The notes under the pieces are model-generated. The model ran no database searches and was not told the origin of the DNA. It saw only the letters and a program-made list of their open reading frames with translations. From the NCBI GenBank assembly GCA_020849375.1, contig JADLGJ010000035.1, positions 1 through 36,376 on the forward strand: a DNA stretch of 36,376 bases. The letters are read 5' to 3'. Position numbers and translations under genes: made by a program. This DNA is from Candidatus Omnitrophota bacterium (GTDB taxonomy: Bacteria; Omnitrophota; Gorgyraeia; Zapsychrales; JANLHA01). This document shows positions 1-7,645 of the stretch, in pieces (position 1 is the first letter of the stretch; each line of letters opens with the position of its first letter).

Positions 1-1060
1 GCAGGTCGAGATTTGGATTGTCCCAATTAAAATCCTTTGTGATGTTATACGTCGGGATCGGGAACGTAAAAACACGCCCTTTCGCGTCTCCCTCAAGCAT
101 GACATCGAGGAATGCACGGTTGAGCATGTCCATTTCCGCCTGAAAATCACCATAGGTGACATCCTGCGGCTTCCCACCGATGATGACCGGCTGGTCGCGA
201 AAATACGATGGGACATTGATGTCCATCGTCAAGTTCGTGAACGGTGTTTGGAATCCGACGCGGGTGGGGACATTGACATTAAAGACAAATTCCTGCAAAG
301 CTTGCTTAACGTCTTTATACTCTAATTTATCAAAGCGGATGAACGGTGCCAGCAAGGTATCAAAGTTCGAGAACGCCTGTGCACCGGCCGCCTCACCTTG
401 CAGTGTATAAAAGAAATTTACGATCTGTCCTAAGGCGGTACGCAAATGCTTGGCCGGAGCGCTTTCCATTTTTCCTGACGCGCCTTTAAAACCTTCCTTT
501 AATAAGTCCTGAAGGTCCCAACCCACACAATAAACACTGAGTAACCCAAGATCATGAATATGGACATCGCCGTTCTTATGCGCATCCTTGATCTGCGGAG
601 TATAAATTTTGCTCAGCCAATATGTTTTCGTTATTTCCGTCGAGATATAATTATTCAAGCCTTGCAGCGAATAGGCCATATTGCTGTTTTCATTCACTTT
701 CCAATCGCTCTGGTCCAAATAATTATCGACGAGGTCGACACTATTCTTAAGCGTCAACTCGCGGATCTTGGCGTGTTGGTCCCGGTAAATGATATAGGCT
801 TTGGTGGTTTTCTTATAAGGCGAGGTCATCAAAACATCTTCGACAATATCCTGAATATTCTCGACGGTCGGGGTCGTATCCGCAAAAAGCTGATGAAGGA
901 TATTAACGGCGCGGACGGCTAACGTATTCGCCGTGCTTTCACCGAATTCTCCGGAAGCTTCCCCGGCTTTACGAAGAGCCATAATTATTTTCTGCGGATT
1001 AAATTTTTCTTCTTTGCCGTTGCGTTTGATGATCTTCGTAAGTGTTTTAACCGGGCCCAT
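1..1060 (-). CDS. nrdD: anaerobic ribonucleoside-triphosphate reductase, N-terminal part (partial)
   Basis: Glycyl-radical class III reductase that makes deoxyribonucleotides without oxygen. I translated 353 residues from the ATG at 1060-1058; the gene runs off the left edge, so the C-terminal glycyl-radical site cannot be seen. Residues about 5-95 form an ATP-cone allosteric domain (KIIKRNGKEEKFNP near 9-22). The start of the catalytic barrel follows, with the family signatures GDVHIHDLGLLSVYCVGWDL at 164-183, QGEAAGAQAFSNFD near 221-234 and TFPIPTYNITKDF near 332-344. A strong AGGAGG lies 6 bases before the ATG. The promoter upstream carries two NrdR boxes, as expected for a ribonucleotide reductase. 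The activase gene nrdG is not in the window. The family call is very secure. Confidence 0.95.
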   Translation of the reverse strand, partial: MGPVKTLTKIIKRNGKEEKFNPQKIIMALRKAGEASGEFGESTANTLAVRAVNILHQLFADTTPTVENIQDIVEDVLMTSPYKKTTKAYIIYRDQHAKIRELTLKNSVDLVDNYLDQSDWKVNENSNMAYSLQGLNNYISTEITKTYWLSKIYTPQIKDAHKNGDVHIHDLGLLSVYCVGWDLQDLLKEGFKGASGKMESAPAKHLRTALGQIVNFFYTLQGEAAGAQAFSNFDTLLAPFIRFDKLEYKDVKQALQEFVFNVNVPTRVGFQTPFTNLTMDINVPSYFRDQPVIIGGKPQDVTYGDFQAEMDMLNRAFLDVMLEGDAKGRVFTFPIPTYNITKDFNWDNPNLDL

Positions 1061-1112
1061 CGGCGACCTCCTCTTGAAAAAGAACAGTGAATAATGTTTG
1101 ATTTGCTCAATC

Positions 1113-1140
1113 ATCATACTCACAATATATGGTATGTAAA
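1113..1140 (-). promoter_or_regulatory. sigma-70-type promoter of nrdD
   Basis: On the minus strand, -35 TTTACA (1140-1135) and -10 TATGAT (1118-1113) are separated by 16 bp. The start of nrdD is about 53 bases downstream of the -10. One NrdR box fills the spacer between the two elements, which supports both calls. Confidence 0.6.
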
Positions 1141-1166
1141 TACGCAAATATACGTATATATTGTGT
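1120..1166. promoter_or_regulatory. pair of NrdR boxes upstream of nrdD
   Basis: The two 16-bp sites are TCACAATATATGGTAT at 1120-1135 and TACGTATATATTGTGT at 1151-1166. They match the NrdR consensus acaCwAtATaTwGwgt at about 13 and 12 positions. Their starts are 31 bp apart (15 bp between them), about three helical turns, the usual arrangement for cooperative NrdR binding. The first box sits inside the promoter spacer, so binding would block RNA polymerase. NrdR itself is not encoded here. Confidence 0.75.
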
Positions 1167-1179
1167 TCCGTGCCACCCG

Positions 1180-1222
1180 AAAAAAAAACAAAAACCCACC
1201 GTCAACGTAACGATGGGTTTTT
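1180..1222 (-). terminator. intrinsic terminator of the 86-residue gene
   Basis: A perfect 9-bp stem (1190-1198 with 1214-1222, AAAAACCCA against TGGGTTTTT) is followed, on the minus strand, by a T-rich run at 1189-1180. It lies 15 bases after the stop codon of the minus-strand gene that ends at 1237. Confidence 0.75.
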
Positions 1223-1236
1223 AGAATATTCTTAAC

Positions 1237-1497
1237 TTACCGGGCTTTTTTGGAGGAAGAAGACTTATAACTTTTATCGGCCATATAGTGCTTGACCCAA
1301 CCCGCAGAAAATTTAATGATCCAATCATCCGCAGCTTTATCAAAGCCGATATCGTGTCCGGCCTTTTCGCTCTCGATCCAAAGATGACGCTTGATCTCTT
1401 CGATCACGCGCGGATCACGGAGCAATTCTTCCCTGCTGACCTTGGCCATTCCCATGGCCCCCTGATGATTAAATAGAGCTGACAATATTTTTTTCAT
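1237..1497 (-). CDS. small conserved-looking hypothetical protein, 86 aa
   Basis: I do not recognise a named family. The protein is charged and probably soluble: a hydrophobic start, then an acidic helical segment with tryptophans at regular places (HLWIESEKAG near 38-47, AADDWI near 55-60, SAGW near 64-67), and a serine/lysine tail that is probably disordered. The pattern of an aromatic residue, E-K-A-G, then A-x-D-W, loosely resembles DUF2934 proteins such as the one encoded at 17138-17386, but this is weak. It has its own promoter, a GGGAG ribosome site 6 bases before the ATG, and a clear terminator, so it is a real single-gene unit. Function unknown. Confidence 0.7.
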   Translation of the reverse strand: MKKILSALFNHQGAMGMAKVSREELLRDPRVIEEIKRHLWIESEKAGHDIGFDKAADDWIIKFSAGWVKHYMADKSYKSSSSKKAR

Positions 1498-1542
1498 ATT
1501 CTTCTCCCGGTTAAGGGCTGAAGGTTTGAAAACGATAAATTC

Positions 1543-1571
1543 ATTTTAAGCGTAAATACTTTAAAAATCAA
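1543..1571 (-). promoter_or_regulatory. promoter of the 86-residue gene
   Basis: On the minus strand, -35 TTGATT (1571-1566) and -10 TAAAAT (1548-1543) are separated by 17 bp. They lie 46 bp upstream of the ATG at 1497. Confidence 0.5.
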
Positions 1572-1647
1572 GCACTTCGAAACATCGTGTTAAAGTGTTC
1601 AACATGATCCAGGAAAATCAACCCCTGGCACCGTTTTAACTTTTCTA

Positions 1648-1676
1648 TTGAACACAAGGCGCTTTTCCCATATTGT
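1648..1676 (+). promoter_or_regulatory. promoter of the cysD-cysN-sulfotransferase operon
   Basis: -35 TTGAAC (1648-1653) and -10 TATTGT (1671-1676) are separated by 17 bp. The predicted transcript starts near 1683, only about 16 bases before the cysD ATG, and this short leader has no recognisable Shine-Dalgarno sequence. Confidence 0.55.
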
Positions 1677-1698
1677 AGAGAAAATCACCTAACGCTAT

Positions 1699-2499
1699 AT
1701 GACTTCCCTCGAAAAATTAGAGCATCAGAGCATTTACATCATCCGCGAAGCCTACAGCCGCTGCCGCAACCTGGCCCTGCTGTGGTCGATCGGCAAAGAT
1801 TCGACAACCCTGCTGTGGTTATGCCGCAAAGCTTTCTTCGGCAAGATCCCTTTCCCTGTTTTACACATTGATACCAGCTATAAATTTAAAGAGATCTATG
1901 ATTTCCGCGCGAAGTACTCCAAGGAATGGGGTTTAAACCTCATCATCGAGAAAAATGACGCCGCTTTAGCGCAGGGCATGAATAATACGCTCGGGAAATT
2001 CGAATGCTGTAATAGTTTAAAAACCACCACCCTAAAAAATGCGATAACAAAACATGCCTTCCAAGCGATCCTGCTTGGCATCCGCCGCGACGAGCACGGT
2101 ATCCGCGCGAAAGAACGTTTTTTCTCACCGCGCAACGCCGATCATCGTTGGGATTATCAGGGACAGCCGCCGGAACTTTGGAACTTTTATCAAACAAATC
2201 TCGAGCAAGAACATCATTTGCGCGTCCATCCACTTCTGGGCTGGCGGGAGATCGATGTCTGGGAATATGTGCAAAAAGAAAATATCCCTGTCACAAGCCT
2301 TTACTTTTCCGACAGCAAGAAACGCTTTCGCTCGATCGGTTGCGAACCTTGCTGCGCCCCGGTGGATTCGAAAGCCAATTCAGTTCCTAAGATCATTAAA
2401 GAATTACAAACAACAACTGTTTCCGAACGCAGCGGGCGCAGCCAGGACAAAGAAGATTCTTACAATATGCAAAAATTGCGCAGTTTAGGATACATGTAA
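1699..2499 (+). CDS. cysD: sulfate adenylyltransferase subunit 2 (CysD-type, short form with extra cysteines)
   Basis: Catalytic subunit of ATP sulfurylase, which joins sulfate and ATP to give adenylylsulfate (APS), driven by GTP hydrolysis in CysN. The PP-loop is SIGKDST at residues 30-36, and family blocks include HIDTSYKFKEIYDFR (56-70), GIRRDEHGIRAKER (127-140), HRWD and PELW, and the end TVSERSGRSQDKE. At 266 residues it is shorter than E. coli CysD (302): the roughly 35-residue insertion before the RFRSIGC segment is missing. It has a CC pair at 103-104 and a CxxC at 215-218, as in APS reductases. The start overlaps nothing and lacks a clear ribosome site. The next gene, cysN, overlaps its stop by one base, indicating a subunit pair made together. 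Confidence 0.88.
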   Translation: MTSLEKLEHQSIYIIREAYSRCRNLALLWSIGKDSTTLLWLCRKAFFGKIPFPVLHIDTSYKFKEIYDFRAKYSKEWGLNLIIEKNDAALAQGMNNTLGKFECCNSLKTTTLKNAITKHAFQAILLGIRRDEHGIRAKERFFSPRNADHRWDYQGQPPELWNFYQTNLEQEHHLRVHPLLGWREIDVWEYVQKENIPVTSLYFSDSKKRFRSIGCEPCCAPVDSKANSVPKIIKELQTTTVSERSGRSQDKEDSYNMQKLRSLGYM

Positions 2500-3743
2500 T
2501 GACGGACCAATTGAAGATCGCAGTTTGCGGACATATTGACCACGGAAAATCCACTCTCATCGGCCGATTGCTGCTAGATACCGGCTCTCTTCCCGACGAC
2601 AAGATCAAAGACCTCAAACGGATCGCCAAAGACTTTGACGAAGAAACACAGCTCGCCTATCTGACGGACCAGCTCAAAGAAGAACGAGAACGAAATATCA
2701 CCATCGAAACAACGCAGATCTTTTTAAAAACAAAAAAACGCCCTTATTGCCTCATTGATACGCCCGGCCACCTTGAATTCATTAAAAATATGCTTAGCGG
2801 CGCCAGCCAAGCGGAAGCGGCCATGCTCGTCGTTGACATCTCCGAGGGTATTCAGGACCAGACGCGGAGGCACGCTTATCTACTCCATTTTTTGTCGCTG
2901 CAGAATATCATTATTCTCGTCAACAAAATGGACCTTACGCAATATTCCCAGCAGAAATTCCAAGAGGTCGAAAAGCAAATCCAGGACCTTTTCAATGGGC
3001 TTAAACTAAAGCCGCGGCAGATCATTCCGGTCAGCGCAAAGCTCGGCGAGAATATTTCACGGCGTTCAAAACATATCAATTGGTATCACGGGCCTTGTTT
3101 GACGGAAGCACTCGATACCATCCCATCGAATTCAGATAAAAGAATGCTGTCACAAGACCTGCGCCTACCTATCCAGGACATTTACGACATTGACGAAGAA
3201 AAAATCATCGTAGGAAAAATAGCGGCAGGAATTTTACGCGAAGGCCAGACGGTCACGCTTCTTCCCAAAGGAATAAATACTAAGATCAAAGCGCTCAAAG
3301 TGTTTAACACGATTGCACGATCAGCTTCTGTCGACGAAAACGTCGGCCTCACGTTAACAACTGATATTCCCGGGCTGCAACGCGGCGACGTGATCTGCGC
3401 CAACGAGAATGCCCCCAAGAATTCCAAACGCTTCATGGGGAATCTGGTTTGGCTGCATTCTACCGCATTAAGTAAAGGGCAGAAATTTGAATTACATTGC
3501 GCGACACAAACGCTATCTTGTTCCGTCACGCGGATCCTGGAACGGGTCGACCCCAAGACGCTCACGATCCTCGAAACCGATGCTCAATTGATCGCCGAGA
3601 ATCAAGCCGGGATCGTCGAATTTGAGCTTTTGAAACCAGCCCTTATTGAAAAGCATTCTGCCGTCCCGGAACTCGGGCGATACAGCATTGAGAATGATCA
3701 AGGCCTGCTCGGAGCCGGAACGGTTTTGGAAAACTATGTTTAA
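2499..3743 (+). CDS. cysN: sulfate adenylyltransferase subunit 1, GTPase (CysN), no CysC fusion
   Basis: Elongation-factor-like GTPase that powers APS formation by CysD. G-motifs are clear: GHIDHGKST (11-19), the switch threonine in NITIETT (66-72), DTPGH (87-91), NKMD (142-145) and a SAK motif near 177. Two EF-Tu-type beta-barrel domains follow. At 414 residues it is shorter than E. coli CysN (475) and ends without an APS-kinase (CysC) domain, so the pair makes APS but not PAPS, and no separate cysC is visible here. Its ATG overlaps the cysD stop, and its last 8 bases overlap the next gene, so all three are probably translationally coupled. Confidence 0.92.
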   Translation: MTDQLKIAVCGHIDHGKSTLIGRLLLDTGSLPDDKIKDLKRIAKDFDEETQLAYLTDQLKEERERNITIETTQIFLKTKKRPYCLIDTPGHLEFIKNMLSGASQAEAAMLVVDISEGIQDQTRRHAYLLHFLSLQNIIILVNKMDLTQYSQQKFQEVEKQIQDLFNGLKLKPRQIIPVSAKLGENISRRSKHINWYHGPCLTEALDTIPSNSDKRMLSQDLRLPIQDIYDIDEEKIIVGKIAAGILREGQTVTLLPKGINTKIKALKVFNTIARSASVDENVGLTLTTDIPGLQRGDVICANENAPKNSKRFMGNLVWLHSTALSKGQKFELHCATQTLSCSVTRILERVDPKTLTILETDAQLIAENQAGIVEFELLKPALIEKHSAVPELGRYSIENDQGLLGAGTVLENYV

Positions 3744-4926
3744 ATCAGCACATCTTCTTAGCATTCTGGCGTGCGTCCTGTTGATCACATCACCAGCCCT
3801 TGCCGAAGACAGTAAACTCAAATTATTAATGGCTCTTCCCTATCTGCAGGGCTATGTAAAAGCCCCTGAGCGTACGAATGTCACCGTTTACAACCGCGGG
3901 CTCACCGAAAAAGGTTACAGTCTTTACTCGTCGGGGCACACCGGCTCAGCTTATTTGATCGACATGAAAGGCCACGTTTTGCACGAGTGGGTCTACGATA
4001 TCAACAAGATCTGGCCCGATAAAAGCATGACAGAAACAACCCCTTTCTGGGAAAACATTTATCTTTATCCCAACGGCGACTTGCTGGCGATTTACCACAA
4101 CGGCGGAATGATCAAGATCGACAGAAACTCTAAACTCCTATGGTCTTATGAATGCACCAGCCACCATGATATTGACGTTGATAGCGACGGCAACATTTAT
4201 ACGTTGACCAATGACTGGATCAAGCTCAAGGATGGCGTTCTTGTCATTGATAATGCGGTCCTGATCCTCTCTCCCGAGGGGAAACTTGTTAAAAAGATAC
4301 CGTTCTTGCCGCTCATGCATAAATCAAAAAATCCCAGCGTTGAGCCGCTGCTCAAACGAGTGATCGGGGTCGCTTTAGCGGGGACCCAGGACATTTATCA
4401 TACCAACACATTACAAGTCCTCGACGGCAAAGCCGCCATAAAACAACCCCAAGTCTACAAAAAGGGGAACATCCTGATCTCATTCCTAACGTTAAGCACG
4501 ATCGCTATCATTGATCCCGAGCTCGAAGAGATCATTTGGGTCGGGGGCCCAAGGCTTTGGATGGACGGCCAGCATAATGCGACATTGCTCGAGAATGGGA
4601 ACATGCTCACCTTTGACAATCACTTTAAAGGCGAAAAGACTCAATCGCGCGTTCTGGAATTCGACCCTTTCAAGAAAACCATTGTCTGGGAATACAAAGA
4701 CAAAGGGTTCTACACCGATACGCACGGCTCTGAGCAACGGTTGGCGAATGGGAATACCTTGATCATTGAAAGCAATAACGGGCGGGCATTTGAAGTAACG
4801 ACCAACGGGAAAATTGTTTGGGAATTCTTAAATCCGCACACGACCGGCGAGAAGAACGACTTGATCGCCGCGATCTTCGCAATGTACCGCATTGATCCTT
4901 CCGCGACATCTTCCTGGCTTAAGTGA
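3736..4926 (+). CDS. arylsulfotransferase (ASST) family protein, exported
   Basis: Predicted periplasmic sulfotransferase of the arylsulfotransferase family, which moves sulfate between phenolic groups without PAPS. I start it at 3736, where an N-terminal signal peptide begins (hydrophobic core 6-20, cleavage after ALA near 23); an upstream in-frame ATG at 3646 would bury the signal. The mature part is a series of beta-propeller-like repeats (LYPNGDLLAIY, DSDGNIYTLT, LLENGNMLTFDN, LANGNTLIIES). Histidines at H143-H144, H222, H280 and H330 lie where this family keeps its active-site histidines, but I have not aligned them. It overlaps cysN by 8 bases. The link with APS synthesis is unusual. 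Substrate unknown. Confidence 0.8.
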   Translation: MFKSAHLLSILACVLLITSPALAEDSKLKLLMALPYLQGYVKAPERTNVTVYNRGLTEKGYSLYSSGHTGSAYLIDMKGHVLHEWVYDINKIWPDKSMTETTPFWENIYLYPNGDLLAIYHNGGMIKIDRNSKLLWSYECTSHHDIDVDSDGNIYTLTNDWIKLKDGVLVIDNAVLILSPEGKLVKKIPFLPLMHKSKNPSVEPLLKRVIGVALAGTQDIYHTNTLQVLDGKAAIKQPQVYKKGNILISFLTLSTIAIIDPELEEIIWVGGPRLWMDGQHNATLLENGNMLTFDNHFKGEKTQSRVLEFDPFKKTIVWEYKDKGFYTDTHGSEQRLANGNTLIIESNNGRAFEVTTNGKIVWEFLNPHTTGEKNDLIAAIFAMYRIDPSATSSWLK

Positions 4927-5027
4927 GAGAGGGGTATTCCGTGCTCAAACAGTGATTTCGATTTCTTCTAAAACAAAAATGGAGAAAATCGAAATCAAAC
5001 TGCGCGCGAAATACCCCTCTCTCGCTT
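4921..5027. repeat. long imperfect inverted repeat between convergent genes
   Basis: The left arm (4921-4970) and right arm (about 4981-5027) are near-complementary. The outer 18 bp (4921-4938 with 5010-5027) match except for one G-T pair, and an inner block around GATTTCGATTT (4954-4964) pairs with 4987-4997. The loop is about 10 bases, rich in A. The arms include the stop codons of both the arylsulfotransferase and the opposing phosphatase-family gene. There is no T-run, so it may be a factor-assisted or processing-type bidirectional terminator. Confidence 0.75.
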
Positions 5028-7077
5028 AAAACAACGGCTGACCGTCGAAATCTTGCGCTTTGATCTCCTCATCGGAAAAGCCGACGAGATGAAGAATTGT
5101 CGGAGCAAGATCCATAATGGAAGGTTTTTCATTGAGGATCGGACGATTAGAAAACAGAACACCGTCGACAAGCTTGGGGTCAAAAAGATGCGAACCGGAC
5201 CACTTGCGCAAATTATCCTCGATCAAATCCGACGGGACAGCGCCCAAAGCAGTCTGCCACGATGAACCATAACCAGCATTAAAGCCAATAACAAGGTCCG
5301 GCGAATTTTTAGCTTCCGGGCCCTTATAAATATCTTGCGACACATACATTTTATTAACGACACGATTACCGTATTTCTCATCGACCCATGATTCCAACCC
5401 CTCAACGATCTGGGCCATTAAATTCTTTTTTTCTTCGCCCGCCGCGACAACGCCCTGGGCCTCCCGTCCGCGTTCATTGACATAGATCGAACCGAATCCG
5501 ATCGAATACGCTTTTGTTTTTGCCCAATCAATACTTTTGAGCAGCGGCTCACCGGTTAACGCACCCGCATCTTTGAGTTCCAATAACCCTCTTTCGCGCA
5601 GCCAGCTGTTAACGTGCACCGTCCGGCGGTAAGTGTCAAAGCCATGATCCGATAAAACAAGCAATGTGTCATTCGGGCCGACATGCTCCATCACTCGGCC
5701 GAGGATCTCGTCCATCTTTTCATACCACGTGCTGATCATATTCTTGTATTCAGCAGGAGCGTCAGCTTCGTATAGCGGATGTTGCGGGTCGGTGTAGCGC
5801 CAGAACATATGCTGGATAATATCGGGGTCTTCAAAATAAAAATAGAACACGCCTTTGTCAAAACGGCTCAGTTCCAAAGCCAGCATTTTTTCGCGTTCCT
5901 CAAGCACATCACCGACTTGCTCAAGGAAGCGTTTCTCGTCGAGACGCTTTTCATTGAGCGACCAGGTATCAAACGGCATCCCTTGTGTATGAAAAAGCCC
6001 AACTTCATCGCTCAATGTCCGGCTGTAATCCGGCGGATAAGAGATAGGAAGGAACGGTGCGCGCGGGTCAAGATTGAACGGGCTCACATAAAGCTTCAAA
6101 TCAGGCTCCGTAGCGACAAGAAAAAATTTAAAGATACCTTTAGCCTTCCTAAAAAGCCCGACATCAAAAGCAATCTCTTGCCAGCCGCTCCACTCGCTGT
6201 CGCTCAACGATACTTTTTTACTTTGAAATTCGATCTCAGCTTTTCCCTTTGCCGGGAAAGTGACTTTAAAGGGAACCTTCACTGCTTCTGCGCCGCCGGT
6301 CAGTCCAGCGACCCGCGGGCCGTAAAAATAATCAATGATCATCGGCGACTTTTTAACAGAGAAGACTCGTCCGCCGCTGGTATCAACATTACTTTCTTTG
6401 GCCGATGTGTAAAATGAGAACGTTCCTTCCGTTCCCAACAGGTCGGGAACGCCCATGCCGGACAGCATTTTGCCATGTACTTTGTCGGGCGGGAATGAAA
6501 CAGGACAACCAAGGATCACGGTGGGGATCTTCTTATCGGAAGTGTATTGCCAGAAACGTTTAGTTTTAATAACGGGTTTCGCGATGCCGCCTTCGGTATT
6601 CGAAAGCGATAATGATAAAAAATAATCCTTGGGGTTACGGCCGATAAAATCAAAAATACCGCTCTTCCCGGGATTCTTCCCCGTCGAGAAAGCGCTCCAT
6701 GCTACAGGGGATTCCGCAGGAGTCGTGGTCGCCAGATGCCGGTAACCGCCCTCCGTCTTGAGGCGTGCAAAGTTCTTAAGCTTCCCTTGCGCCATAAGCG
6801 GCTCCATGATGCGCGGGCTTAAGGCATCAAACCCGATGACGATCACTTTCTTATCAAACGCTATTGAAGGTTTTTGCATCGAAAAAACTCCCAAGGTCAC
6901 GCCGATCATGCCGATGACGATAATTGTAACCCAAGCCTTATGGCGTTTTAAAAAATTAAATATCTTTTTTATAAAAAGGAGGCTGGTGCTCAACATTCCC
7001 AAAAGGAATGTTAGCAGGATCCCGCCCAAACTGGCGACGGTATAACCTGTTCCGGGGTCAATGTAGCCGAAGATCAT
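5026..7077 (-). CDS. membrane-anchored alkaline phosphatase superfamily (type I phosphodiesterase/nucleotide pyrophosphatase-like) enzyme
   Basis: Hydrolase of the metal-dependent alkaline phosphatase superfamily, 683 residues. Two N-terminal transmembrane segments (about 13-36 and 49-67) anchor it, with the catalytic domain probably outside the cytoplasm. Visible metal-site and catalytic elements are VIGFDA (D84), the nucleophile region TTTPAESPVAWSAFSTGKNP (117-136, Ser123 or a nearby Thr as nucleophile), DPDIIQHMFW and LSDHGFDTYRRTVHVN. It has Ser/Thr and no C/S-x-P-x-R sulfatase signature, so phosphate ester cleavage is more likely than sulfatase activity. It faces the arylsulfotransferase gene across a shared inverted repeat; such a pairing may reflect work on the same surface glycoconjugate, but this is inference. 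Confidence 0.85.
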   Translation of the reverse strand: MIFGYIDPGTGYTVASLGGILLTFLLGMLSTSLLFIKKIFNFLKRHKAWVTIIVIGMIGVTLGVFSMQKPSIAFDKKVIVIGFDALSPRIMEPLMAQGKLKNFARLKTEGGYRHLATTTPAESPVAWSAFSTGKNPGKSGIFDFIGRNPKDYFLSLSLSNTEGGIAKPVIKTKRFWQYTSDKKIPTVILGCPVSFPPDKVHGKMLSGMGVPDLLGTEGTFSFYTSAKESNVDTSGGRVFSVKKSPMIIDYFYGPRVAGLTGGAEAVKVPFKVTFPAKGKAEIEFQSKKVSLSDSEWSGWQEIAFDVGLFRKAKGIFKFFLVATEPDLKLYVSPFNLDPRAPFLPISYPPDYSRTLSDEVGLFHTQGMPFDTWSLNEKRLDEKRFLEQVGDVLEEREKMLALELSRFDKGVFYFYFEDPDIIQHMFWRYTDPQHPLYEADAPAEYKNMISTWYEKMDEILGRVMEHVGPNDTLLVLSDHGFDTYRRTVHVNSWLRERGLLELKDAGALTGEPLLKSIDWAKTKAYSIGFGSIYVNERGREAQGVVAAGEEKKNLMAQIVEGLESWVDEKYGNRVVNKMYVSQDIYKGPEAKNSPDLVIGFNAGYGSSWQTALGAVPSDLIEDNLRKWSGSHLFDPKLVDGVLFSNRPILNEKPSIMDLAPTILHLVGFSDEEIKAQDFDGQPLF

Positions 7078-7105
7078 ATCGGATCTCTTTTTCTAAAAAG
7101 CCAAT

Positions 7106-7140
7106 AAAAAAGGATAGGCTGAATCAGCCTATCCTTTTTT
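7106..7140 (-). terminator. strong intrinsic terminator of the Cys/Met-rich small gene
   Basis: An almost perfect palindrome: 17-base arms (7106-7122 and 7124-7140) around GGATAGGCTGA, ending on the minus strand in six T. It lies 19 bases after the stop at 7160 and shields the downstream phosphatase-family gene. Because the A-tract and T-tract are symmetric it could stop transcription both ways. Confidence 0.85.
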
Positions 7141-7159
7141 CAAACGGGTCTTCGATGTC

Positions 7160-7408
7160 TCATTGTGCAGGCGGGATAGCAGCGCTTTTACCCATCAGAG
7201 GGCACATCGCCATTTTCCCTTTTGACATCTGGCAGCTGCTGGCTTTCATCGCCGGGCACATGGCCATCATTTCTTGCATCGAGTAGAAGATCCCCGACAG
7301 AAGAATGATTATGACTAAAAGCATGAAACTGAGCAAAAGACTTTTAGTCTTTGAGCCACAACCACAATTCTTGGAACAATCACATTTCTCTGAATTTTGT
7401 TCTGTCAT
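7160..7408 (-). CDS. Cys/Met-rich single-pass membrane protein, 82 aa, putative metal binding
   Basis: I do not recognise a named family. The N-terminus carries a cysteine cluster CDCSKNCGC (Cys 9, 11, 15, 17), followed by a basic stretch and one transmembrane helix (about 23-43). The C-terminal part is methionine-rich with a duplicated AMCPxM motif (49-54 and 67-72) and one more cysteine at 59. By the positive-inside rule the cysteine cluster would be cytoplasmic and the Met/Cys tail periplasmic. Soft-metal binding (copper, silver or similar) on both faces is a reasonable inference only. It has an AAGGAG site 7 bases before the ATG, a strong promoter and its own terminator, so it is expressed alone. 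Confidence 0.75.
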   Translation of the reverse strand: MTEQNSEKCDCSKNCGCGSKTKSLLLSFMLLVIIILLSGIFYSMQEMMAMCPAMKASSCQMSKGKMAMCPLMGKSAAIPPAQ

Positions 7409-7434
7409 CTTAAGCTCCTTTTTAAATTTTACTT

Positions 7435-7462
7435 ATTATAAGTTAAAAATAGCATTCGTCAA
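7435..7462 (-). promoter_or_regulatory. promoter of the Cys/Met-rich small gene
   Basis: On the minus strand, -35 TTGACG (7462-7457), 16-bp spacer, -10 TATAAT (7440-7435): close to the sigma-70 consensus. It lies 27 bases upstream of the ATG. Confidence 0.7.
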
Positions 7463-7645
7463 AGCCTGATTGCTAAACCTGACACTCAAAGAAATACTAA
7501 CCACATGAACAAGATATATAAAATCCTCGGGAGGCCACGGCAACGAGCAATACTGTTCTCCGACCATAGATCCTTAACCCTTTTAGACGCTATAAATCAA
7601 CGACGACAACTAAATTATTTTGCATTGACATTCCGGTAATTGACC

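Noticed and set aside
554-922. 122-residue plus-strand ORF
   Set aside because: Lies antisense within nrdD, whose translation is unmistakable.
5779-6417. 212-residue plus-strand ORF
   Set aside because: Antisense shadow of the phosphatase-family gene; no family resemblance or ribosome site.
5026-7077. Sulfatase assignment suggested by the neighbouring sulfation genes
   Set aside because: No C/S-x-P-x-R formylglycine signature; the nucleophile region is of the Ser/Thr phosphodiesterase type.
7505-7639. Plus-strand ORF of 44 codons (starting MNKIYKILG) upstream of the prepilin
   Set aside because: No ribosome site, no promoter of its own, no recognisable features, and it overlaps the prepilin -35 region; likely chance.
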